Positions 17,280-22,625 of a stretch of 22,625 nt of DNA are shown here, piece by piece. The DNA is from a virus. The notes beneath the pieces were generated by a model. That model did not search any database, was not told where the DNA came from, and saw only the letters and a program-made list of their open reading frames with translations. The stretch spans positions 1 to 22,625 of IMG/VR virus record IMGVR_UViG_3300020377_000038. One strand, 5' to 3'. A program made the position numbers and the translations under genes. Every line of letters begins with the position of its first letter. Within the stretch, counting starts at the first letter, position 1.

Positions 17280-17951
17280 CTGGATGATTCTATCTGCGAT
17301 TTTCTTGTGTCCAAGTGCAGACGGATGACCACCATGAACACCACTAGCATAGTGTTTTGGATATTGTTTCATAAGTCCTAGAACATCCATGTTAAGCATG
17401 GTGCGTGGTATGTCACGGCATAATTTTCTCCAATGACCAAACCCTTTCTCAAATATACGATCAGGAAATCTTAGTGCATTGTCATAGTGATCTGCTATCA
17501 ATGCAACATACTTCTGACCCTTATGCTTACAGTATGAGTCCCATAGAAATAGATTTTGCCACAGATTTTCTACACCGACTTGATCAGTGTACACATCTCT
17601 GTAATAAACACTCTCTCGCTCACTACGTAATTTTTGTGGAGTGCAAGGAATAATTTTACCATTATCGTCAAACAACTCAAGTCTCTGGTGCACAGTGAAT
17701 TGGATAATGACTATGTCAGCGTTCATCTTTTCCAACCACTCTATAGTATTTCTAACAATATAATCGTTACTTACACCACACTCCCCAAGATTTATAGAGG
17801 GTCTTTTGTAATGATCACTTACAATTTTACTGTACCTCTCTCGTAGTCTATTCTGCAACTCATCACCATATGTCCAACTACAACCTGTAAATAATAGGGA
17901 GGCATTTTTCAGAGATTTCTCTCTCCAAGCATTATATTCTTCTCTGTCCAA
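17262..17951 (-). CDS. SGNH/GDSL hydrolase-like protein, copy 1
   Basis: A 229-residue protein of the SGNH/GDSL type, a fold used by esterases and acyl- or acetyl-transfer enzymes. Block I is LLFTGCSWTYGDEL (19-32), with Ser25 the likely nucleophile. Block III is GVSND (59-63), with Asn62. Block V is HGGHPSALGHKKIAD (206-220), with His209 the likely catalytic histidine. The aspartate usually three residues before that histidine is replaced by His206. It is a clear paralogue of the product of 19941-20534: both share GCSxTxGxEL, QFTV, GxENxWxNxFLxDxYCKxxGQKY and HPSxxGHKxIA. The start is a TTG at 17951, overlapping the sulfotransferase gene by 20 bases. No ATG or GTG is available before block I, so a non-ATG start seems required. 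The target is unknown; removal or transfer of acyl groups on a glycan is a guess from the neighbours. Confidence 0.78.
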   Translation of the reverse strand: MDREEYNAWREKSLKNASLLFTGCSWTYGDELQNRLRERYSKIVSDHYKRPSINLGECGVSNDYIVRNTIEWLEKMNADIVIIQFTVHQRLELFDDNGKIIPCTPQKLRSERESVYYRDVYTDQVGVENLWQNLFLWDSYCKHKGQKYVALIADHYDNALRFPDRIFEKGFGHWRKLCRDIPRTMLNMDVLGLMKQYPKHYASGVHGGHPSALGHKKIADRIIQLIDAI

Positions 17952-18600
17952 AACAATCCATCCCGAATCTATCGTAACAATAGTTATACGTGTTATTATA
18001 ATCTACATCGACATACCTACGCAATCCCTTCTTAGATGAATTATACACTTTGTTAGGGTTCAGAGTGAGATGAGGTATATCTAAAAATTTTATTAGTCTG
18101 TCTAGATCTTTTGTAAAAAGTGTCTCGTAGAATCCATAAAAAACATTGTCAAATACCTTATCAAGATTTTTTATGGTGATCTCATACCTAGATCTAATAT
18201 GATAAGAGTCTAATTTATAACCGTCAAAATTACCAGTGTGTTGCATTGCTGACCACAGTCTTTCTACAGGATCACGCATCAAAAACACCACCTTTACAGT
18301 ATAACCCCTCTCCTTCAAATAACCATTTATGTGTGAATAATTATCAGCAGACAACTTACAGTAATTTGGCGTTATGTCACCTGTTACTAGGTTAGGTATA
18401 CTCTCAAAGTAATCAAGATACTCATTTGGGTTTGCAAATGGTGGTTGTCTTGAGAACTCATCTTTGAGATCAAACCACCAATCCCAAAATTTGTACTCCT
18501 TACCAAAACCCATATCAACATACGGTGACTTACACAATTGACTATGCAACCATGTGGTTCCACCTCTCTGACATCCAACACAAAGTATGAATTGTTTTAT
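17932..18600 (-). CDS. PAPS-dependent sulfotransferase-like protein; expected ATG is ATA
   Basis: Sulfotransferases move a sulfo group from PAPS to a sugar or other acceptor. The N-terminus reads KQFILCVGCQRGGTTWLHSQL, where GCQRGGTTW (9-17) is the 5'-phosphosulfate loop. GKEYKFWDWW (33-42) matches the KE-aromatic acceptor-site region and GDITPNY (74-80) the family GE-SP-Y motif. VVFLMRDPVERLWSAMQH (104-121) is the 3'-phosphate site, with Arg109 and Ser117. All key motifs are intact over 222 residues. No ATG, GTG or TTG lies between the upstream in-frame stop and the 5' loop; the first available TTG (at 18549) would delete the loop. The codon where ATG is expected is ATA at 18600, overlapping the previous gene's TAA (ATAA). 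An ancestral ATGA overlap changed by one base explains this. AAAAGGA lies two bases upstream. Translation may start at AUA, or the base may be an assembly or sequencing error. Confidence 0.8.
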   Translation of the reverse strand: MKQFILCVGCQRGGTTWLHSQLCKSPYVDMGFGKEYKFWDWWFDLKDEFSRQPPFANPNEYLDYFESIPNLVTGDITPNYCKLSADNYSHINGYLKERGYTVKVVFLMRDPVERLWSAMQHTGNFDGYKLDSYHIRSRYEITIKNLDKVFDNVFYGFYETLFTKDLDRLIKFLDIPHLTLNPNKVYNSSKKGLRRYVDVDYNNTYNYCYDRFGMDCFGQRRI

Positions 18601-18974
18601 GTTCCTTTTATAGAATCCTTAGTGTATATATTCTTGCTTAAATAACCACCACGACCACCTACCCATCCAGTTGGTTTATTTTTATTTGGTGCACCTGTAC
18701 GAATAACGTTTGTTTCAGTGGTATGCCATGTGGTGCCTGCACCGACAACATCTATTGGACATACTTGCATCATTTTTTCCATGCCTTTCTGCACAGCAAT
18801 ATCATAATTTTGAGAGTAACCATAATACGATAGTCTTGAGAGAGATCCACCAACCCCAACAGTTCCCTCCGTTGCAACGTGCCACTCCCATTGACTAGGT
18901 GTTGTTGCAGAAGTCCAACGAACAACTAGATAAGTGTCCTCAGATACGTTTCTTGCATCAATTTTTTCTGCCAT
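18597..18974 (-). CDS. Small tandem paralogue B, function unknown (125 aa)
   Basis: I do not recognise this family. The protein has 125 residues with no signal peptide or membrane segment. It aligns along its length with the 115-residue product just upstream. Shared features are WxWxVxTxGTVxxGG (29-43 here), GYS (52-54), A...G..KM, GxGxTxHT (78-85), VIRxG (90-94) and a glycine-rich end GxxGGRG (103-109). The regular spacing of aromatic and glycine residues suggests a small beta-rich domain rather than an enzyme. It starts with ATG one base after the paralogue's stop, preceded by a good ribosome site (AAAGGG, 18983-18988, eight bases away). Its TAA stop overlaps the probable ATA start of the sulfotransferase. 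A small virion or decoration protein is possible but unproven. Confidence 0.75.
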   Translation of the reverse strand: MAEKIDARNVSEDTYLVVRWTSATTPSQWEWHVATEGTVGVGGSLSRLSYYGYSQNYDIAVQKGMEKMMQVCPIDVVGAGTTWHTTETNVIRTGAPNKNKPTGWVGGRGGYLSKNIYTKDSIKGT

Positions 18975-18975
18975 G

Positions 18976-19323
18976 TTAGGAACCCTTTGAGAATCTTTCT
19001 ACTGTAATTGAACTACCCCTACCACCTGTATATCCAAGTGGACTGAGTGTTGATATACCTAAACGTATGACACCTGCGTCATTCGTATGGAATGTGACAC
19101 CTGTGCCTATTACACCATCTCCTATCACGGTTCTCATTTTATACGCACCAGTCTTAATTGCTGTTATCATGCTCTCGGAGTATCCATTAGTCTCAACCCT
19201 AGGTTCAGTTCCACCAATAGAGACCGTGCCTGATGTCACCACTGACCACTTCCAGAGACCTCTGGAGGAATCAAACGCAACTCTTAGTTTAGTATCAGTT
19301 TGAAAATTTTGTTTGATCGCCAT
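18976..19323 (-). CDS. Small tandem paralogue A, function unknown (115 aa)
   Basis: Unrecognised 115-residue protein, paralogous to the next gene downstream. It carries WKWSVVTSGTVSIGG (24-38), NGYSES (46-51), GTGVTFHT (73-80), VIRLG (85-89) and GYTGGRGSS (97-105). The residues that agree between the two copies are mostly Trp, Gly, Thr and Arg, which suggests a conserved fold with divergent surfaces. The ATG at 19323 lies 22 bases after the stop of the oxygenase-like gene, the largest gap in this part of the cluster. I see no convincing Shine-Dalgarno or promoter there. The gene touches its paralogue with a one-base spacer. No enzymatic motif is evident. Confidence 0.75.
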   Translation of the reverse strand: MAIKQNFQTDTKLRVAFDSSRGLWKWSVVTSGTVSIGGTEPRVETNGYSESMITAIKTGAYKMRTVIGDGVIGTGVTFHTNDAGVIRLGISTLSPLGYTGGRGSSITVERFSKGS

Positions 19324-19345
19324 ATGTTATAAGAGATCTATCGTA

Positions 19346-19954
19346 TTATTTAGTTCTTATGATATTACCAACTATGACAAACCTTTCGTCGAGGTTTATT
19401 CTCTCATCGACACCATGGTAACAATAACTAGGAAATACCATAAAATCACCTTGCCTTTGACATGGTGGATATATTTTCTCATCACCTTTTCTAAAGAAGA
19501 AGCAATCCTGATCGGGCACTTTTATAAAGTGCACCCATGAGAGCATATCACCCATTTCAGTATAATGGTCGTGATCTACCATAAACCCTTTGACATCCTT
19601 CTTTGATAATTGTCCCCAGATAGATGAGAAAGAATATATCCTATGCTTACCGTATAAACGAAACAACTTTAATATCTCTACAAGTTTGGGTGTGTATATC
19701 CTTGACATTTCCATGTCAACATACCCCGTCTCATTTTTATAGTACCCCGTCCAATGCAAACCAGAACACACAGATTTAGATGTAGATGATTTGTATAAAC
19801 CATGCTTACCTATCAATTGTTCTTTACTAACATTTTTACCACTTATGGGTTCATGCTCTTGGTAGTGTAACTCCTTACGATAGGTATCATCCTTATATTT
19901 GTCAAGGAAATAATCCTCCTTACCATGCACCCAATTCTCACTATGAACATACAT
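19346..19954 (-). CDS. 2-oxoglutarate/Fe(II) oxygenase-like protein
   Basis: The C-terminal half has the pattern of the phage-common 2-oxoglutarate/Fe(II)-dependent oxygenases, which usually hydroxylate a substrate. In order it shows MVDHDHYTEMGDMLSWVHFIKVP, GDFMVFPSYCYHGVDE and ERFVIVGNI. The histidines of DHDHY (about 128 and 130 from the chosen start) and of YCYHGV (about 180) are the likely iron ligands, and Arg191 the likely 2-oxoglutarate contact. The usual HxD/E spacing is not exact, so activity is less certain than the fold. I chose the ATG at 19954 (MYVHSENW), giving 202 residues and a 14-base overlap with the upstream SGNH-like gene; a longer frame needs a TTG at 19975. GAGG lies about 12 bases before the ATG. 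The substrate is unknown. Confidence 0.7.
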   Translation of the reverse strand: MYVHSENWVHGKEDYFLDKYKDDTYRKELHYQEHEPISGKNVSKEQLIGKHGLYKSSTSKSVCSGLHWTGYYKNETGYVDMEMSRIYTPKLVEILKLFRLYGKHRIYSFSSIWGQLSKKDVKGFMVDHDHYTEMGDMLSWVHFIKVPDQDCFFFRKGDEKIYPPCQRQGDFMVFPSYCYHGVDERINLDERFVIVGNIIRTK

Positions 19955-20534
19955 GTTTAATAATAACCTCAGCAATCCTCTTGTGACCCTCTGGTGAGGG
20001 ATGTTTGTGTTCTAGAAGGAGACTCTCGTCCTTGATGATGTCCCTATGCAAACGTAAAGGGGCAGGTGCCTTCCAATAAGAATTTATATCTAAATCATCT
20101 TTCCAGTGATCTGCAAACAAAGCAGTGTATTTTTGACCCACCTTCTTACAATATGTGTCAAACAAAAATATGTTCTTCCACATATTCTCTATGCCTATGT
20201 GTCTGTTGTAGACAGATTTATACCATTGATTGCGAGCATGGTTGTTATGATACTTCTCATCTCTTTGTGATGGTGTCCAATGACGTTCTCGCCCTCTGTC
20301 GTTATACCAGTTACGTCTAGGAGGCACAGTAAATTGAATAAAGACGTGATCTATGTCAAGTCTAGGAATCATCTTTATCGTATTGATTGTAATCTTATCA
20401 TTGCTCAAACCACACTGTGCATAGTTTACTTCCTCTATGCCAAAGTGATTGCAAACTATATGACTATACCTGTCACTCAGATTATCAAGTTCACCACCCC
20501 ATGTGTTACTACATCCATTAAAGAACAATAACAT
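19941..20534 (-). CDS. SGNH/GDSL hydrolase-like protein, copy 2
   Basis: Paralogue of the SGNH-like protein at 17262-17951. Block I is LLFFNGCSNTWGGEL, with the likely nucleophile Ser9. Block III is GLSND (42-46). The C-terminal block is EHKHPSPEGHKRIAE, with the likely catalytic His178; the usual aspartate three residues earlier is a glutamate. The middle shares QFTVPPRR, IGIENMWKNIFLFDTYCKKVGQKY and ADHW with copy 1. A frame opens at a TTG (20567) with further ATGs at 20561 and 20555, but only ATG 20537/20534 is preceded by a ribosome site: GAGAAG at 20539-20544, four bases before 20534. That start also places block I right at the N-terminus and leaves a 17-base overlap with the carbamoyltransferase gene. 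It overlaps the oxygenase-like gene downstream by 14 bases. Substrate unknown. Confidence 0.78.
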   Translation of the reverse strand: MLLFFNGCSNTWGGELDNLSDRYSHIVCNHFGIEEVNYAQCGLSNDKITINTIKMIPRLDIDHVFIQFTVPPRRNWYNDRGRERHWTPSQRDEKYHNNHARNQWYKSVYNRHIGIENMWKNIFLFDTYCKKVGQKYTALFADHWKDDLDINSYWKAPAPLRLHRDIIKDESLLLEHKHPSPEGHKRIAEVIIKHVCS

Positions 20535-21897
20535 CATACTTCTCACTAAATTCATTTGCATGATCAAGGGTATTTACCATAGGTTCTCCACGCACATTCA
20601 AAGATGTATTGAGTAAGACAGGACAACCTGTACGTTTATACCAACACTCCAGTATGGGTCTCAGAATGCTTACAGAGTCCTCTGGCACTGTTTGTACCCT
20701 AGCAGACCCATCGACGTGTATTACGGCAGGGATTGCCCCCTTCTGTTTGCACTGATAAACAAATGACATGTACCTTGAACTTGATGGCATATCAAAGTAG
20801 TCTTGACAATGCTCCTCCAATACAGCTGGTGCAAATGGTCTGAATTTTTGTCTCTTTTTGATTTCATTTACTAAATCCTTGTTCTCTGGTTTTCTTGGAT
20901 CTGCTAATAGACTTCTATTGCCAAGTGCACGAGGTCCGTATTCAGCACGTCCGTTTGCTATACCTACCATACCACGCTCAAGTAATATGTCCACTGCCCT
21001 TCTAGGGTCACACAACCTTTGTATATTGTATCCTAGGTAGGGTGTGAAGTTTACCTTGCCCCCATATGATAGTAATGCTGCTCCTAGTGCTGCACCTGCA
21101 TCGCCAGGATTTGGCATAATCCATAAGTTATAAGTCTCTCTTAGTTTGGTGTTCACCACACAATTTAAGGCAACACCTCCACCATAACAAATATTATTAC
21201 TGTAACGTGACGCTCTCTCAAATATTGTAAGTAGTTCTAACTCAAGTATTCTCTCTGCACTTTTTGCGACATCAAATTTATTGTAATCACCTAGTCTTAT
21301 ACCTCTATGACTGTTCTTTCTCAACGCTCTCTCTACAACATTTAAGAGCACAGGTTGACCAAACGCTGCCATACCCATGAATATGTACTCTTCATCTAGT
21401 GGACGTAGACCTGCCCACTTTGTAAGTGCAGAGTACCACAAACCAATAGACTTAGGATACCACTGCGACCACACCTTCTTATACACTGCCTTACCCTCTA
21501 CCATCTTCGCAGTCCATATTGATGAGCAATCCCATTCACCTATGCTATCGATAACTACACACGCTGCCTCATCAAAGATAGATGTCTGGAACGCTGCTGC
21601 AGCATGTGACTTATGATGACCATGATAGTTTGTAGGTTGCATTGCTAGGACTCTGTCTTTCTTCCAATGACTTTGACCTGCAACCAACTGTCTTGTTTTC
21701 TTTAACCACGGTCTCTCATAGAAAGCAACAACATCATCATTTGTAAAACACTTAGCGACATTGACTGCTGCCTCGTCCAATACCTTATCATGTTTTATTC
21801 TAGAGTATCTCTCTGAGTGTGTAGCAAAACAAATCTTGCCACCCTCACACACTACAGCGATTGCTGCATCATGAAACCCTTCGCTAAATCCAATCAT
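20518..21897 (-). CDS. NodU/TobZ-type O-carbamoyltransferase
   Basis: Members transfer a carbamoyl group from carbamoyl phosphate, via carbamoyl-adenylate, to a hydroxyl on a sugar or natural product. The N-terminal domain shows GFSEGFHDAAIAVV (3-16), HSERYSR, HGHHKSHAAAAF (92-103, metal-binding histidines) and VIDSIGEWD (115-123). The middle shows YGGGVALNCVVN (238-249) and NPGDAGAALGAAL (263-275). The C-terminal domain has GRAEYGPRALGNRSLLADPR (316-335), FRPFAPAVLEE (352-362), HVDGSARVQTV (394-404) and CPVLLNTSLNVRGEPMV (425-441). All usual motifs are intact. At 459 residues it is shorter than many bacterial members (over 500) and ends soon after the last motif. The ATG has GAGG eight bases upstream (21906-21909). 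It overlaps its upstream neighbour by 14 bases and the next gene by 17. Such genes also occur in other marine phages. Confidence 0.93.
   Translation of the reverse strand: MIGFSEGFHDAAIAVVCEGGKICFATHSERYSRIKHDKVLDEAAVNVAKCFTNDDVVAFYERPWLKKTRQLVAGQSHWKKDRVLAMQPTNYHGHHKSHAAAAFQTSIFDEAACVVIDSIGEWDCSSIWTAKMVEGKAVYKKVWSQWYPKSIGLWYSALTKWAGLRPLDEEYIFMGMAAFGQPVLLNVVERALRKNSHRGIRLGDYNKFDVAKSAERILELELLTIFERASRYSNNICYGGGVALNCVVNTKLRETYNLWIMPNPGDAGAALGAALLSYGGKVNFTPYLGYNIQRLCDPRRAVDILLERGMVGIANGRAEYGPRALGNRSLLADPRKPENKDLVNEIKKRQKFRPFAPAVLEEHCQDYFDMPSSSRYMSFVYQCKQKGAIPAVIHVDGSARVQTVPEDSVSILRPILECWYKRTGCPVLLNTSLNVRGEPMVNTLDHANEFSEKYDVIVL
20539..20544 (-). promoter_or_regulatory. Ribosome binding site (GAGAAG) deciding the start of SGNH-like copy 2
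   Basis: GAGAAG on the minus strand lies one base before ATG 20537 and four bases before ATG 20534, inside the end of the carbamoyltransferase gene. None of the upstream candidate starts (TTG 20567, ATG 20561, ATG 20555) has a comparable site. It therefore favours the short form of the protein, preferably from 20534. Confidence 0.55.
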
Positions 21898-22625
21898 ACT
21901 TTCTACCTCGCCTCCTCATATCTCTCATATTTCTTTTTGAGATATAATCTTTTGCTATCTGCTCATACTGATCTCTCTCAGGGTAGTCGCCAGGATGAGT
22001 TTGATCTCTTGGCAACTCATTCTTGTCAAAACCAAAAGTCTCTGTGTAATCATCTCTATCCATATTAAAGTATACAGGTTCTAATCCTTTTTTAATAAAA
22101 TACACCTCTATCCTCCTTAGATCTCTGACTACCTTATCAAGGTAATCCTCTACTTTTCCATTATGACTCCATCTTTTTATTTTACTGGCAAAACAATCAA
22201 CCAAGTTTTCTTTGTATGGTATTACATTCTTTCTTAATTTGTATTTACTTAAAACATAGGTCTCATTCTTACTCTCATCGTCCATACTATGCGAAGGAGT
22301 GCCTATCATGTTTCTTCCCATAATAGTAAAGGGTTCAAATATAATGTCAACATCCATCAGTTCATCTCTTATGTTGTTTCTCCAATACTCCATCATAGCA
22401 CTTTTTGATGAAGTCCACCTCATGTATGGTTCCAATACAGTTCCCCAATAATTTTTAGATGGTGAGACAGGAAAATGTTTTTGTTTTTCACAGAACCACT
22501 TGTCAGTAAAAAATACCTCAACAAGGTCTTTGTCCTTCATCAAGACATCAGGAGGTCTCCTTTCATTAAGACCTCCAAAATATTTTACCATTAGATCACC
22601 ACCAACCTCACTCGTGTTGGAGTGC
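21884..22625 (-). CDS. Unknown protein with SGNH-like C-terminal motif, 5' end probably beyond the window
   Basis: An ATG at 22591 would give 235 residues, but the frame stays open through it to the right edge, adding HSNTSEVGGDL before the methionine. The true start may therefore lie outside the window. The C-terminus reads RDQTHPGDYPERDQYEQIAKDYI. Asp196-Gln-Thr-His199 (numbered from that ATG) fits the DxxH end block of SGNH-type hydrolases, and the following helix (YEQIAKDYI) is also typical. No block I is visible, which fits a missing N-terminus. The middle has no motif I recognise. The final residues are very basic (KRNMRDMRRRGRK), partly because they overlap the ribosome site and start of the carbamoyltransferase gene (14-base overlap). 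If correct, this is a third SGNH-like gene in the cluster, but similarity to the other two is not evident outside the end block. Confidence 0.6.
   Translation of the reverse strand, partial: HSNTSEVGGDLMVKYFGGLNERRPPDVLMKDKDLVEVFFTDKWFCEKQKHFPVSPSKNYWGTVLEPYMRWTSSKSAMMEYWRNNIRDELMDVDIIFEPFTIMGRNMIGTPSHSMDDESKNETYVLSKYKLRKNVIPYKENLVDCFASKIKRWSHNGKVEDYLDKVVRDLRRIEVYFIKKGLEPVYFNMDRDDYTETFGFDKNELPRDQTHPGDYPERDQYEQIAKDYISKRNMRDMRRRGRKYDWI

Noticed and set aside
17994-18024. A TATAAT-like box upstream of the SGNH-like gene at 17262-17951
   Set aside because: The -10 matches, but the best -35 (TTGCGT) is poor and the spacer is 18 bases. It lies inside the sulfotransferase coding region, where chance AT-rich matches are frequent.
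18387-18581. A 64-codon minus-strand frame over the 5' end of the sulfotransferase, as possible evidence of a frameshift
   Set aside because: The sulfotransferase motifs, including the 5' PAPS loop, are all in one frame without interruption. The alternative frame is a shadow, and the anomaly is only the start codon.
19324-19345. Promoter or terminator in the 22-base gap before the tandem small paralogues
   Set aside because: A CTAAATAA word overlaps the preceding stop, but it does not match NATAAATA. No acceptable -35/-10 pair or hairpin with a T-tract is present.
20535-20567. Longer starts (TTG 20567, ATG 20561 or 20555) for SGNH-like copy 2
   Set aside because: No ribosome site precedes them, and they would lengthen the overlap with the carbamoyltransferase gene. 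ATG 20534/20537 has GAGAAG close upstream and puts block I at the N-terminus.
1004-22068. Many plus-strand open frames of 60-185 codons across the window
   Set aside because: Each is antisense to a longer minus-strand gene with recognisable motifs. They lack family patterns, and their Ser/Thr/Pro/Val-rich composition is what complementing AT-rich beta-protein genes produces.

Overview
The window is part of the late (virion morphogenesis) region of a T4-like marine myovirus. The DNA is AT-rich and gene-dense, and every convincing gene lies on the minus strand, so transcription runs from high to low coordinates. Baseplate proteins gp25, gp6 and gp8 are recognisable from their sequences. The very large structural proteins, including one with a YHYH domain and one with a DUF4815-type N-terminus, are typical of phages of Prochlorococcus, Synechococcus or other pelagic bacteria. 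The host cannot be fixed from this window. No tRNA, rRNA, CRISPR array, transposon or integrase was seen, and no gene-free stretch exceeds 300 bases.

Right part (about 16,270-22,625): an accessory cluster of enzymes. In transcription order it holds a 5'-open gene with a possible SGNH-type C-terminus, a NodU/TobZ-type O-carbamoyltransferase, an SGNH/GDSL-like protein, a 2-oxoglutarate/Fe(II) oxygenase-like protein, two small tandem paralogues of unknown function, a sulfotransferase whose expected ATG is replaced by ATA, a second SGNH-like protein, a GT-A glycosyltransferase and a 63-residue protein. Most neighbours overlap or nearly touch, which suggests co-transcription. The glycosyltransferase has its own near-consensus sigma70 promoter with an extended -10. 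The cluster ends in an intrinsic terminator with a GCAA tetraloop. The enzyme set suggests that the phage decorates a glycan or surface polymer, either on its virion or on the infected host. That is an inference.

Left part (1-16,260): the baseplate operon. A T4-type late-promoter motif (GATAAATA) follows the terminator immediately and lies inside the longest gp25 reading frame, so gp25 probably starts at an internal GTG. gp25, gp6, a 2757-residue YHYH protein and a 1038-residue protein follow, linked by three one-base TAATG stop/start overlaps that imply translational coupling. A second late-promoter-like box (CATAAATA) precedes gp8. After gp8 comes a DUF4815-like tail protein cut by the left edge. 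The large structural proteins share recurring beta-rich modules, which suggests they evolved by duplication and exchange of small domains.
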